Shown piece after piece: positions 23,287-35,090 of a stretch of 64,000 nucleotides of DNA. The notes below the pieces were generated by a model, which was given only the letters and a program-made list of their open reading frames with translations, did no database searches and was not told where the DNA came from. The stretch's first letter is position 1; each line of letters starts with the position of its first letter. The DNA comes from Tupaia tana (taxonomy: Eukaryota; Chordata; Mammalia; Scandentia; Tupaiidae), in NCBI GenBank assembly GCA_026018925.1, contig JAKSZU010000006.1, positions 194,240,449 to 194,304,448 on the forward strand. The letters run 5' to 3'. Position numbers and translations under genes: made by a program.

Positions 23287-23450
23287 CTAGGGACTTCTAA
23301 GTACGGATTTCACTGTAGAATAACCTGACTGGGACTTTTCCTTTGGAGAGAGACATTCATCCAATGATGTAATTTTTAGGTTTTTCCTTGAGCTGGTTAG
23401 AGTATTCAGAGAAGACACTTCTATTCTGACCTGCATTCTGAAATCCTGAA
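23287..23450 (-). other. exon-like open frame (weak)
   Basis: On the minus strand GTTCAGGATTTCAG is followed by an open frame ending SPKEKSQSGYSTVKSVLRSP and a stop at about 23287. It is protein-like in composition but belongs to no family I recognise. A second frame also stays open for about 27 codons, so this may be an old repeat rather than an exon. Confidence 0.12.
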
Positions 23451-23527
23451 CGAGGAAGACTACAAATTTTAACATAAACACATAAACTTTCACTTAGTTT
23501 TTAGTGTGGTACCCCGATTTTCAACAG

Positions 23528-23559
23528 TTTTCACAAGTATGTGAAAATACTTGTGAAAA
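23528..23559. repeat. perfect 13-bp hairpin
   Basis: Arms TTTTCACAAGTAT (23528-23540) and ATACTTGTGAAAA (23547-23559) with a 6-nt loop GTGAAA. Confidence 0.9.
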
Positions 23560-24235
23560 TAAGAAACTAGAAAATAAGTTTCCAGTCTTCTGCAAGGGTG
23601 TGGGATAAGGGATCACAGATCTACAGAGAGGGAGAAAAATAACTTGAGTATCAAAATCTTACATTTTCAACTAGCCCTCCAGTTTTAGCCATGACTCCTT
23701 CAGCAGAGCTGCCTATTTTCCCAACTCTGAGCATGTGGGGAAATCTGTAATGCAAACTGAGTTACTTTTGGGCTTTTCCATTACTGACTTAGAATTCAGT
23801 TTTTTTGAGTCTACTAAGTCAACTCCTTCCAAAATTTTGGTATGGGTTCCTTTGTGGATTTATGGCCTTTTAGAAATTTCCTTACTCTCATTTTAGTGTA
23901 TGCTTGGCAGGAAGTAGAATGAAATGCCAGTTATATGCCATTTTTTAACTGTAAATCTTAGATAATTTAGCTTTTCAATAAATTTATATTCATAAATGAA
24001 ACAGTAAATATCACAGATGAAACATCAAATGATGGTATATTATAAAGCAACTAAAAGACAAAATTGGAAGGCAAACATAAGAAAATTAAAATCTAAATGG
24101 CTGGGGGAAAAAAGGAGAAAGGAAGTGTGGAGGGAATCAGCTACAGCTATACAAAACTTTTTAAAAGCCAAACTTTCAAGAAAGAAAATTTTTTGAAATC
24201 CCTGAATTTTACACTCTGTACTCTTTTTAGGAGGT
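23560..24235. other. unassigned sequence
   Basis: No gene or clear repeat. Confidence 0.3.
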
Positions 24236-24325
24236 AACAAAGAAACCAAGTAATTTACCCAAGGCCACCAGTCTTTTTAGTGGCAAAGAAAAAAACCCAA
24301 ATTTAAATCAGGAAAGTTCTTAAGA
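24236..24325 (-). repeat. MIR-like fragment
   Basis: The plus strand reads AAGTAATTTACCCAAGGCCACC followed by TAGTGGCAAAGA, the antisense of the MIR core. Confidence 0.45.
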
Positions 24326-24621
24326 TACCACAGAGTAAAAACCAAAACCAAACAGTTTTAGGTCCAGCCACAAATAGGGGTAGCATAAAGATACATACAA
24401 TACTCTGAGAATAGTGTGTACTCCTAGCAAAAAAGAATACTGCCCAGGGTCACACAACACCCCTCACTCTGCTTTCTCAGGGTCAGAGGTAGACAGAAAA
24501 TCAGGTTGCAGGATTTGATCACATTAGATAGTCATGGTTAAGCTCAAAGGCAAGTTAATTTAAATTGTATCCTAAATCTACTGTGTGTATAGAGATGGGC
24601 TGATTTGAGTCACTGATCTTT

Positions 24622-24890
24622 GTTTTTTATTTTTTTTTGGAGAGGTTTTCGCTACAGGGCACGTGCGCTCACCAGACAGACAGAGACAGACAGAGAGACA
24701 GAAAGCGAGAAATCATCCCCCAGGGGGGATGGCCATGCCACAATCCCTTCTCCTCCATTCTCCTCTTGGGATCTTGGGCACGCACGCACACATGCCCAGC
24801 TTGAGTTCTAAGCCACCGGGTCCGGGACGCGAACCGTGGTCGACTACATGGGAGTCCAGCGACATAGCCATTACACTAACTGCTGGTCCC
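24622..24890 (-). mobile_element. SINE form A, young-looking
   Basis: Reverse near-consensus copy, flanked by TGATCTTT (24614-24621 and 24891-24898). The head ends CTAACTGCTGGTCCC. Confidence 0.93.
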
Positions 24891-24898
24891 TGATCTTT

Positions 24899-26013
24899 TT
24901 TTTTTTTTTTGACACCTGATATTCAGGGGGTCTCATACTGGAGGGTCCCTTTTTCTTGGCTTGATCTCCCTTCCCCATTTCAATAACTGACTTCTTTTTT
25001 CAGCCCTCTAAGTGAACTGAGGCACTTTAACTCAGTAGTTCTCCACAATGGTATTAGCTGTCAAAGAGCGTCCAAAATGATTTATCTGAAGTTCAGGACT
25101 CACTTTTTAAACTAAATGAAGGGAAAAAAGTACTTACAGCATCACTCCTTTGATTTTGAGCAGAACAGAGAAGAAAAGGACAGAATAATAGCAAAGGAAC
25201 AGAAAAATCTTACCCAATTCTAGATATTACAAGGCAGCCTGGAGTAGATGTCAATATCACACGTTTGTCTCCGTAGAAGATCAAGACTCACTACAGAACT
25301 GTGCCTTCAGATTTTTTTATTTTTTTAATCTTAAAGACACTTCCATGCTCCTCTTTGATCAAAAATTGTATTACGATCATTACTAAAGCAGAAGCAAGTC
25401 CTAGAATTTCTCCTACAGTATCTTACCAACAATTCTATCTATAAAATTTAAAAGGTTGGGAGAACACTTAACAGCAGTGCACCTAGACAGTTTCAGCTGT
25501 GCTAATCTCTGGAGAGCAGCTTTAATTTTTTTTCTGAATTTTTAAAATATAAAGACTTACATACTAAATCTATATAAATGATTAGTTATTTAATCTTTGA
25601 AAATACCACTCCGTGTATTTATCACACAAGTATTCAATAGACACCATGGAATCAATGTAGACTTTCCTTCTGAACCTGAAGAACGAAGTTGCAAGAATAA
25701 CCACATAGCTATGCTTTAAATTTTAACAGAGAATATGTACCTATACGTCTTCCTGATTCCCACAGAGATTCTGCACCAGGTCAGGAGCTAACAGTTGATT
25801 CACTCTCAGTTCATGGAAAAGAACCCTCTTGGAAAAATTAGAACCTATAACAAACATATTTCAAAACTTAGCTCTCATGGTATTCTTAAGTAGCAACTAA
25901 AAGAACATGTTTTATTTATTATATTTAAACCATAATATATACTTCAAATTATGGCATTTTACAATACATCATACACTGCTACAGGATCATAGATCTAACA
26001 AATGCATTTTTAA
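24899..26013. other. unassigned sequence
   Basis: AT-rich single-copy-looking DNA. No exon-like structure was seen. Confidence 0.35.
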
Positions 26014-26023
26014 AATATCAATC

Positions 26024-26246
26024 AGGGAGCCAGCAAGTGGTGTGGTGGTTAAAGCACTGGACTCCCACATGGCTAACCACAGTTCAAGTCCTGGACCTGG
26101 TGGCTGGCATTCTCATTTTCCCTCCCCCCCTCCCTCCCTATCTCTGTCTCTCTCCCACTCCCCCTCCCCCATGTCTCTCTGGTAAACACATGAAACTTGT
26201 ACCAAATTAACTAGTAATAATAAAACTAACCATTTCTTTAAAAAGA
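26024..26246 (+). mobile_element. SINE form B
   Basis: Head GGAGCCAGCAAGTGGTGTGG, expanded C/T-rich body, 3' end with AATTAACTAGTAATAATAAAAC. Perfect duplication AATATCAATC at 26014-26023 and 26247-26256. Confidence 0.92.
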
Positions 26247-26319
26247 AATATCAATCCTGATTAAAGGTAAAGGTATCACAAGCCAAAGGAAAGCGAAATC
26301 AGTTCTTTTAAAATACAAA

Positions 26320-26734
26320 TTTTTGGGACCAGCAGATGGCATAATGGTTAGATTGCTGGACTCCCACATGCTTGACTGCAGTTCGAGTCGTGGCGGCTTA
26401 AAGCTCATGCCAGGCGTGTGTGCATGCGTGCGTGGCAGCTTAAAACTCATGCCAGGCGTGTGTGTGTGAGTGCCTGCACGTGCGTGTCCAAAATCTGAGT
26501 GGAGAATAGAGGAAAAGAGATTGCAGCATGGCTATCTTCCCTGGGGGGGGTGATTTCTCACTTTCTGTTTCTCTGGCAACTGCACATGCCTTATAGCAAA
26601 AAAATCTTGCTCAAAAAAAAAAAAAAAAAAATCCTCCCCTCACCCCCCAATAGGGAGAAAAGGAGAAGAGACTGATGTGTGACTATTCCCCGGGGCCGCT
26701 CTCCCTCTGAAAAGCACACAGGCCCTCCGGCAAA
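26320..26734 (+). mobile_element. composite SINE: form A plus second 3' half
   Basis: A form A copy (26325-26632, with an internal ~45-bp duplication containing CTTAAA(A/G)CTCATGCCAGGCG) has an A run. It is followed by a second body 3' half (26641-26734: GGGAGAAAAGGAGAAGAGAC, TCCCCGGGG, AAAGCACACAGGCCC). The whole unit is bounded by TTAAAATACAAA at 26308-26319 and 26735-26746, consistent with one insertion event. Confidence 0.8.
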
Positions 26735-26978
26735 TTAAAATACAAAAAGGCAAAAACCAAATTTTAACTACTATTACAAGCTTATTACAATCAGAATAAA
26801 AATCCAATATGGACAAATTAATTATCACATTGAAATTCAGAAATGGAAAAGTATTTCCCATACAGAAGCTAAATTCTACTATCTAAGTAACAGTCTATGA
26901 AATGTAGCCACCCTCCAAAAGTAAAAGACTGTTTTGTAAATCCATAAGAGCAAGGTTAAAAATAACAAAAGTGAAAAG

Positions 26979-27203
26979 GCTAGCTAGGTAGCATGATGTA
27001 AGTTAAGGCAGCTGGATCCCACATGACTGACTGCCCAGTTTGAGTTCCAGAACCAGTAACTTAGAAAACACATTGGTTACATGTGTGTATGTGCCCAAAA
27101 TCTTGAAAGAGGGATTACAGCGTGGTCAAAACTCCTGGAGAGTGCTTTCTTACTTTCTGTCTCTAGCTACACACAAGCACCTATAGCAAGTAAAAATAAA
27201 AGG
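26979..27203 (+). mobile_element. older SINE related to form A
   Basis: Head GGCTAGCTAGGTAGCATGATG with a decayed A box, then GCTGGATCCCACATGACTGAC and a shortened body. Confidence 0.65.
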
Positions 27204-28028
27204 GCTTTAGAAACTCTCCAAAAAAACCTGTGTCAGTCTTACCTGTTTTACCTTAACAATGCAAGCAACACTATTTAAGTCTTAAATCTGTATGTCAGAA
27301 AATACTGATTCAACATTTCCTGGATAAAATTCCATTCCACATATCCTCAACAACCATGTCTTATCTCAACTCTTTTGTATTATCTTCAGGTGAAATTACG
27401 AAGACAAAAATAACACATAATAAATGGGAAGTATATAACTGAGACTACAAATGTAGAAAATTAATGAGGGATGACTGGAAGGGGTGGACTAATTCTGAAT
27501 TATGAAAGATTGGCAGATTTAGACAGACCAGAAGACTGAAGGTCTACTACATGAGAGGAAAAATATACATGAATTCACAGCTAAGGGGATGAGGAGACTG
27601 CTAGACTATACACTACTGTCACAGAGTGGGCAATCAGCAGCACTATAGCGTGCAGCACAGTTCTCAATTCTAGAAAACAAAATTCGCTTTATGTTCTTTG
27701 TGCATAGCACCCTCTGGATGTAGATGTAGAAAGCAGTGATCCTGGTTGGTTAGTTTAGTGAAATTAACAGGTGAGATGCTCCACTAAAAGGGAGTCTGTG
27801 AAATAGGCAGGCAAAACATTAAACACATTTAGATAGATTTGGTCCGTTTTAACATATTGAAGTATTGGAGAAATCCCAAATGGAAACACTGCATAACCAG
27901 CATATACTGGGTTTTGGTTTTGCCTCCTTTCTCACATGAAATCCTGATTAGTATTTCTCAGGACTAATGTTTTAAAACACATTTTAGAAAACACTGAGCT
28001 ATTTTATGAATGGCTTTCAGAGTTGTGT

Positions 28029-28058
28029 CTTTTTATCAAGTTGTGTCTTGATAAAAAG
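28029..28058. repeat. perfect 12-bp hairpin
   Basis: Arms CTTTTTATCAAG (28029-28040) and CTTGATAAAAAG (28047-28058) with a 6-nt loop TTGTGT. Confidence 0.9.
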
Positions 28059-28788
28059 AAAAATGAGGAACCACTGAGTTTCAGTGAAGAAATGACAGCA
28101 GCTAATTTTTTAAGAAACAAAATATTCTTACACAAATATGAAAGACAGATTAAAGCAGCAGTCTGAAATTTTGAGAATACAGATTATTACTTAAAGTTCT
28201 CCTGGAAGAGAACTGAGTCCTGGGGTTAATACAATGAACAAAATATCCTCACTGCTAATAATAAAATTATTTTAAAACCATCTCCTAGTTAAATAGTCAA
28301 AACTTTTTCAAAACCTACCTTTCAGAGACATAAATTTTGCCACTAAATTTATCAGGTCTGTACAACAGTCATACCAGTTTACAGTTAGGCAGTGTAATCT
28401 CAGATTTCACGGTGCAAACAAGCACTGGTCCATCCAAAACTATTCTATTGATAACCCCCTTAGAGGCCCAGGTGAAATTAACATTAATGTAAAAACAGGT
28501 AACCCAGATAATGAGAAACCATATTGTTGAAAGTTAAAGTACGTAGACTATCAAATATTCTTCTTCACGAAGAAATAACTAAAAATACCAATACTATTTT
28601 ATTTAGAATAGTGACACTATCCTAGGAAAATTTTAGTAGGAAATAGGGATACGGTAAAAAGTCTCCCCTTATTTCATCTGAATCTCTTTGCGAGAAATCT
28701 TTTATTACGGTAGATTTCCACAATAATTAGTAAACTGAAGCCTATGATTCCTAAATATACTAAAAGTATGGCCAAAAAGTCTAAATTT

Positions 28789-28839
28789 GTGTGTGTGTGG
28801 GGGGGGGGGGGGAAGACACACACACACACACACACACAG
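28789..28839. repeat. compound microsatellite (GT)n-(G)n-(CA)n
   Basis: A GT run, a G run of about 14 and a CA run of about 11 units lie next to each other. The GT and CA parts are mutually complementary, with the G run in the loop. Confidence 0.9.
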
Positions 28840-29659
28840 GTTCAGTACAGTCTTGAGATGGACTTGCTTTCAAATTAATTTCATTATAAATGTATAAATA
28901 AATGTATTTCAGATGCAGGTGCAGGTAACTTACATTGTTAGAAATGAAGCCAAAACAACTGTATTTTAACACTGGTCTTAAACTTAAAAATTATTAAAAG
29001 CAGTTTAATCCCTGTGTGGTATGCAATTTTAGATACAATAATTTCAAAAGTCAGATTAGATGGACCTTTAAGTAGACTGCTAAACTACACAAACTGCTAT
29101 TTAACAGTAAGTGAAACAGCAGTAACTTCTGTTTTAATGCACAAAATGGTAAAGTATCAATTAGTCTGATGCCATTAATATTCCTAAAGGATCATTTGCA
29201 CCAACCTGCTGTTTTTCAAGGAGCTGCTGCTTGATAACTGACATTAATATGGATGCCTATCCACAAGTCATGTCCTTTTAGTTAGAAGCAATATTTAAGG
29301 CTTCTAACAAAAAAAAAAAAAAAAGAGCTAAAGAATAAATATACAGTATTATAGTGACTTGTCATGTAACATTTGAATGAAAATGAGCCATGTTCAAGTT
29401 ATTTGGAAAACAGCAAAGACATGAAGATAATAATGTAAAAAAAATTCACTGAGTTTACAAGTGCTCAATTAGTAACTTAAGTTAGATTTTGAAGACTATG
29501 CATATAATGAAAGTATCTCTAATTTAAAAGTTTTAAAAATTATCACAAAAATCAACAAGTTACTAATTCAGCTATGATCAAAATCAAATTAGTGCTATCC
29601 ATCTGATTTATAAAGGTATCTCTACTACACAATTTTGACTTGGTTATAAACTTAACATT

Positions 29660-29803
29660 GGTGTTTCTCAAAATGCAGACTACTGGGCCCTAGCCTAATC
29701 TGCTGAATCAGAATTGTAGTGGCAATGCCAAGGAATCTGCACTTTCAATAACTCCCCCAAGTGATTCTCATACACACTAACACTGAAGAACCACTAGCTT
29801 CCT
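29660..29803 (+). mobile_element. MER5A-like hAT MITE
   Basis: Begins near GGTGTTTCTCAAAATGCAGAC, contains CTGGGCCCTAG and TCTGCTGAATCAGAATTG, and ends CACTGAAGAACCACTA. These are the typical MER5A landmarks, including near-complementary ends. Confidence 0.75.
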
Positions 29804-30301
29804 TGTGAGATTTATAACAAGGTTTTAGATTTCAGAAACCAAAAACTCATTTAGAATCTTTTTAAACTGAAGTTCATTACAGACCAATTTAATATATCAA
29901 GATAATTTAGTAAGAAACATGTTGTGGCAGAAAAACAAATGCACAAAGAAATTACTACAGAAATTAAATGTACAAACTTTTAGTATTGCATGTTATTTGT
30001 AACTCAAGATTTAAGTCATCCTTAGTCATTTCTAACACTAATAAATCTTTGAAAACAAAATTAACTTAAATAGAAAAAAGAATCCATGATGTTAAAGAAT
30101 ATAGTATTTCAAATATCTTCATATTTATTTACTTGGCTGTTAAGTCAGGATATAAGCTGTTTACATTCTATCAAATATAATCAATGATTAATTTTAAAAG
30201 GTAAACCTAAACAAATCTAATTATATTTCACTATTAAATTTACTGAATAGAAGCCAATTTTTCATATACTTACACAAAATATATATAGTAGGAAGAAAAA
30301 T
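29804..30301. other. unassigned sequence
   Basis: Nothing recognised. Confidence 0.3.
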
Positions 30302-30480
30302 GAACTAGAAGCCAACTCAAGTCTAGTTCTGGTTCATCTTGACCTTAGGACCTATACAAATCATTTAACCTAGTAGGGAAGAAAAAAAAAAAATGCTACA
30401 ACTGTCCACCTTACTCATCTGACAGAATAATTTTATTGTGAGAAAAATGAAATAGTATACAAATAAATTATGAAAAACTA
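30302..30480 (+). repeat. MIR-like SINE
   Basis: GAACTAGAAGCCAACTCAAG followed by CTTGACCTTAGGACC and CCACCTTACTCATCTGACAG, in MIR order. Diverged. Confidence 0.45.
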
Positions 30481-31084
30481 TAAAGCACTTCCTAAACCAA
30501 AGGTATTTTTATTAAGATAAAATTTGAGACACACTATCTTTAGGTACTGGCTAAATGAGACAATTACCAGAAAAATTAAAATGCATCTGTCATATAAACA
30601 ATGAAAAACAACAATAACAACAACAACAAAAGACCTTCCGAATTAGATATTGGGCACTATGGAGTATATTTTGCATATTACAAATGTAAAAACAAAATTC
30701 GGTTACCTGTCCTTCGTCCTTATTTATAACAGATCCATTGCTTATGTGAAGATATAAATGAATTTGGGTGGCCCATGAGTTAATAATTACCAAAATTGGT
30801 TAGTAGGCTTATTTTCTCTATTTTCATATGTTTGACAATGTCAACAATAAATAATTTTTTAAACAACAATGTATGTGGTGTGTATGAACATTCTAAAAGC
30901 TAAACAATAAATCTTTTAAGTTATTTATATTTTATTTATTTAAAAGTTATTTATCTTTTTGAAAAGTATTTCCATAACCTGTATATAATTTTCTTTAAAA
31001 GGTTACTTCAGGTTCTACACATTCCCAAATAAGCTATTAGTACCTTTCTATATATCATGGCACCTTTAAAAAATAATTTTTCTC
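30481..31084. other. unassigned sequence
   Basis: AT-rich, nothing recognised. Confidence 0.3.
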
Positions 31085-31233
31085 GGAACCAGCAGATGGC
31101 GTAATGGTTAGGCCACTGGACTCCCACAGAGTCAACCTAGAGTCCTGGACCCAATGGCTTAAACTCATGCCAGGTGCATGTGTGTGTGTGCCCAAAATGC
31201 CAAGAGGAAAATGGAGAAGGCACTGCTGCATGG
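31085..31233 (+). mobile_element. SINE form A, 3'-truncated
   Basis: Complete head (GGAACCAGCAGATGGCGTAATGG) and half the body, stopping abruptly after CACTGCTGCATGGC with no A tail. Confidence 0.85.
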
Positions 31234-32933
31234 CAGTTAAAATTCTAAAAGTAAAAAGCAAAATCACTACTTTTAACTGCATGGTGTGTAAAATGTAAAG
31301 GAAAAAAGAGCAAATTTTTTTGGTCAGTACTGCAAAAAAATCACTGAGTTACAAGTGGTCATTCCTTTTTAAACTCATTTCACATGGTAAGAGATAAGTT
31401 TCATTCAAGGTTAAGTTAATATGTCTGTCAGACAAAAGAAAGAAGTAAATCTAACCTCCAAATCAAGGAGTCTATAAAAGTATACATAACTGTATAATTA
31501 CTCTGTATGCATCAACCTGAGAGCTCAAATAATGTCCTTCAACCTAGGCCATGTTTCATAGCTTGAAATAGATCTTGCAGCAGTGAGGGCATAAACCACC
31601 TTTTATCTGGGAGAGATTTTCTGTTTAATTTTAGCTTATTAAAGACTTCTATAGATCAACAGTTAATGCTTTATAGTAGCCTATGAAGAAATTTCAAGTG
31701 TTGAGTTAAAATTAAATCCAGATAGAAGGCAGTAATATCTTGTGGTATGTATTTAAAATTACGTTTAGTAATATTCGTGTTAATTTATTCATTACTTAAG
31801 CACTAAATCCTTTTTCTCATATTACATATGCAGTCCAATAGTCAAAAAATATTCTATAACTAAACAGTATACCTTAAATTTTTCATTTGAGAGGGACAGA
31901 GAGGAGAGAAAAGGGATCAAGTGCGCAGGGAAGAAAATCTCACCAATTCAGCTGTCACTACAGCATTCTTGTCTAAGAATTAAAAATTCCATTTATTTCT
32001 ACATGAGATATGCTTGAGAAGAGTCCTATTATAGAACTCACTTTTTTCAACATGAACTTTATTAAAGTTTTCATATAAGTACTCCCAGGGAAATACTCAT
32101 TTGTGTTATTTAAATACGAGTAACTGTAAAACTCTCAATAAACCATGAAAGTTGCCGAACAAAACAAGCAAAAAGGAATTCCTATACCTAAAGGAAGGTT
32201 AGTAATTTTACCGATTTTGAGCGTTTATTTCAGAATCCGTAATAGGCCAGCAGCTAAAAGAACTGTAAAACCATCTCACGCTGGTAGGTACCTTATTTGG
32301 TGGCAATGACTAGTTTTAAACATCTATTTACAATGCAGCTATTTCTACTTTCCTTACTTCTTTTCCTAAGCAGATCCAAACTAGCAAATATCCTTATCAT
32401 TTTATCATTAACTTGATCAAAACTTTTCTCATCTCAACTGAGAATGTTACATTAAATCCCGAGCTTCAATTAAAAACCGCAATTTTCCATACAATTCAAA
32501 AGAGTGAGAAATTACGGATTACAGAAAAATGAAAACAATTCCCTCTTACATATCTCAATGGGAATGCCAGGAAGGGCAACTAAGATAAAAATCAAGAAAG
32601 CGTCCTCTAAATTTTTACCATTTTAATAAAGAAAAATCGCAATCAAAGGTGGCGCTCTGTCCTCAACTCACCCGAATGTGACTCACTTTTGCAGACTATA
32701 TGGTAGGAAATAACAGTTACTTCTCAAAGATCTTTGCAGCTACACCCAAGCCAAAATCGGGACAGAGATCCACCCTTAATTACAGCAATTTAACCATCTT
32801 ATCCAAAGCAAGGTAGAAACTAAAACGTCTCTCTGAAATCAGGACTGCCTAAACCCATTTCATATACTAGCGTTAAAGGCTCCAGATTAAAAAAAAATAA
32901 AATGCTTCTATTTACTTCAAACTTCACGTCATC
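31234..32933. other. unassigned sequence, SINE-free
   Basis: Approach to the CpG island, with no SINEs. One GTGAGTTG-type splice-donor-like site lies on the minus strand near 32670; nothing else is supported. Confidence 0.3.
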
Positions 32934-32957
32934 GGGGGGGGGGGGGGGGGGGGGGGG
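32934..32957 (+). repeat. 24-bp poly-G run
   Basis: Uninterrupted run of 24 G about 0.9 kb left of the CpG island, followed by further G-rich sequence to about 32988. Confidence 0.95.
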
Positions 32958-33859
32958 AGGGGACAGAGGGGAAGAAAAAGAGGGGGAGGAGCACCCAAGC
33001 ACAAAAATCAGATTCTCCTCCAATCCCTCTTAATTCTCCCAATCCTCCACTGCCACACACAAGGACAGGGAGGGCTGGCAGCAGGGTAAGTGGTGAAGGC
33101 CTTCCATTCACTCACGTGGGCCATCATCCAAAGGGTTATACACCCGCTGCCCGAAGAGAGCCTCTTACAAACCAGGCCCTTACAAGCACTTCTATAAAAT
33201 ACACCCACGCTGAAGCAGAGCCTTATTTTAAAATAAGACTGACCTCAGGTGGGGGAGGTTAAATACAACAAAAGCTTCCAAGTTGAAAGGCAGACAGTTC
33301 AGATATATGCATATACCTACACACATATGGAAAAAAATCCATATAACTTAGTTTATCATAAACAACCATCGATACCATTAGAAGCCATCATTTTATTAAT
33401 AAACCTAGAAAAGTAGCGTGCACATCATCCAAAGGGTGCTGTCCGGGCGCTCTAACCCGGGGAAAACTATAACAATAAGCATGCCGAGATGGGTCGAGCC
33501 CTGGTGTATCTGAAGACCCCTTTAGCCCACCCTGAGCAACGGCTTCCCTTGCCCTCGGGGTCATGCACTGGTACACCGCACAGGTTACTAGCACTCGCAG
33601 CGCTGCGAGTTCGGAAGAAAACTGGTGAATGAAATGCGCACAGAAACCAACCTGGCTGGTGACCGCCGCGCAGAACCAGGGGTCGTTAATTAGCTTAGCC
33701 GCAGGACGCGAGGAGAGAGGACACCCCCCCACCCCAGCCCCCAACTGGAACGCCGTCCTCCTCCTTAATGACCCTTTCCTACAAAAAGAGGGGCGCTAGC
33801 GACAGGTATTCTTTTCTTTTTTAAAACTAAGTCCGAAAACACGAATTCGAATCCATCAG
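32958..33859. other. island shore, no coding exon identified
   Basis: Intermediate GC content with scattered CpG. Minus-strand open frames here (to about 118 codons) lack family signatures. Confidence 0.35.
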
Positions 33860-33988
33860 GACCATCCTGTAAGGCGGTGGCGGGGTGGGGGATAGAAGAT
33901 GTGAGGAGAAAGGCAAGGCAGCGCTCCAACTCCTGGAGAATCACTGTCCGGTCTGACACGCAGCCACCAACCACCTCGGCCGGGGACT

Positions 33989-34006
33989 GGGGGGGGGGGG
34001 GGGGGG
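33989..34006 (+). repeat. 18-bp poly-G run
   Basis: Uninterrupted G run inside the CpG island, part of a G-quadruplex-prone segment. Confidence 0.9.
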
Positions 34007-34271
34007 CGCTCCCCGCCTGCAGCGCGTGTGGGGGGCCCAAGCCGGGGATTAGAGGGCTGACTCTCCCAGGCGCGGGTAGAGCAGCGCTGGGCACTGCTGC
34101 CCTCAAGGTCACCACGCGCCGGGGCAGGGGCGGCCGGCGGCGGGATGGGCTGTGGCGCGGAGGCGGCGCGGAGCTGCGGGAGTAGACCAGAAGCACCGCC
34201 GAGCCCCGTCCCTCGGGCCCGAGGCGGCCACTCCCGGCCGGACCCGGCGCCGCGGCACAGAGCACCCGCTC

Positions 34272-34274
34272 ACC
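34272..34274 (-). other. candidate 5' splice site
   Basis: The minus strand reads GGTAAAG|GTGAGCGG, a strong donor consensus. It fits the end of an alternative first exon running leftward. Basis is sequence only. Confidence 0.4.
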
Positions 34275-34468
34275 TTTACCGTCTGCCCGCAGGAGACAAC
34301 CTGCCAGGGGCCGCCGCCCGCCCCCTCCAACTTCTCCCGAAGCTGCGGAGCACACGGCTGTCAGAATTCCCACCGCGACGCCGCGACCTCCGGATTCCGC
34401 CCGGCTCCCCCGCAGGTGACCTGCCCCGCCGCTCCCGGCCGCGGGCGGGCGGCGGCCGCCACTCACTC

Positions 34469-34471
34469 ACC
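34469..34471 (-). other. candidate 5' splice site
   Basis: The minus strand reads GAGGTGG|GTGAGTGAGT, a near-perfect donor consensus. Confidence 0.4.
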
Positions 34472-34706
34472 CACCTCGCCCGGTCGCGAGAACCATTTTC
34501 CGAGGAGGAGAGGAAAGGGAGACTGCGGGAGGGTCGCGGGGCGGTGAGGGACAGCGGCAAGCGCAGGGAACCGTGGCTCGGTCCACGGCGAGTCCGCCGC
34601 CGCCTCGCAGGACTCAGGACGGCACGCGGAGGAGCGGCTGCACCTCGGGGATGAGGCGGCCACGGAGCCGAGAGGCTCGGCGTCCACCAGCCGGGGCACC
34701 CTACTC

Positions 34707-34709
34707 ACG
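34707..34709 (-). other. candidate 5' splice site
   Basis: The minus strand reads CAGTGCAGC|GTGAGTAGG, a strong donor consensus. Confidence 0.4.
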
Positions 34710-35090
34710 CTGCACTGCGAGGAGGCGGCTGCGGCGGCCAAGGAGGAGGAGGCGGCGCCCGGCCGGCCCCCGCCCAGAGCCCGACAGCCGCCGAGTGGCC
34801 GCCCGCGTCCCCGCAGGACCCGCCTCCTCAGCTCCGCAGAGCCGCACACAGGGCGCGCCGCGCTCGGCACGGGCAGCTCGGCCGGCCTCTCGCCGTCGTC
34901 CGCAACGGCAGCGGCGGGCGGGGTGCAGCCCCCTCCGTGAGACCGCAGCCCTGCCCGCTCGGGGCGGGGCCCGCGGGCACCGGAGAGCCGACGGCCGAAC
35001 ACGAGGGGCTGCGCGTAGCTCCGGGCGAGGGCCCCGTTTGCACCGGTGGCCCGCTAGATTGCCGGGGTAGGCGGTGGGGGGGACGCTCAC

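Larger units (their letters stand above)
27204..29659. other. unassigned sequence, SINE-free
   Basis: About 2.5 kb without SINEs or recognisable exons. It holds a 12-bp hairpin at 28029-28058 and the GT/G/CA cluster at 28789-28839. Confidence 0.35.

Noticed and set aside
28029-28058. microRNA precursor
   Set aside because: A 12-bp stem with a 6-nt loop is too short for a pre-miRNA, and the flanks do not extend the pairing.
34145-34654. Long open frames (to about 230 codons) on both strands in the CpG island
   Set aside because: High GC content removes stop codons. The overlapping frames on both strands are arginine/proline/alanine rich, with no recognisable domains.
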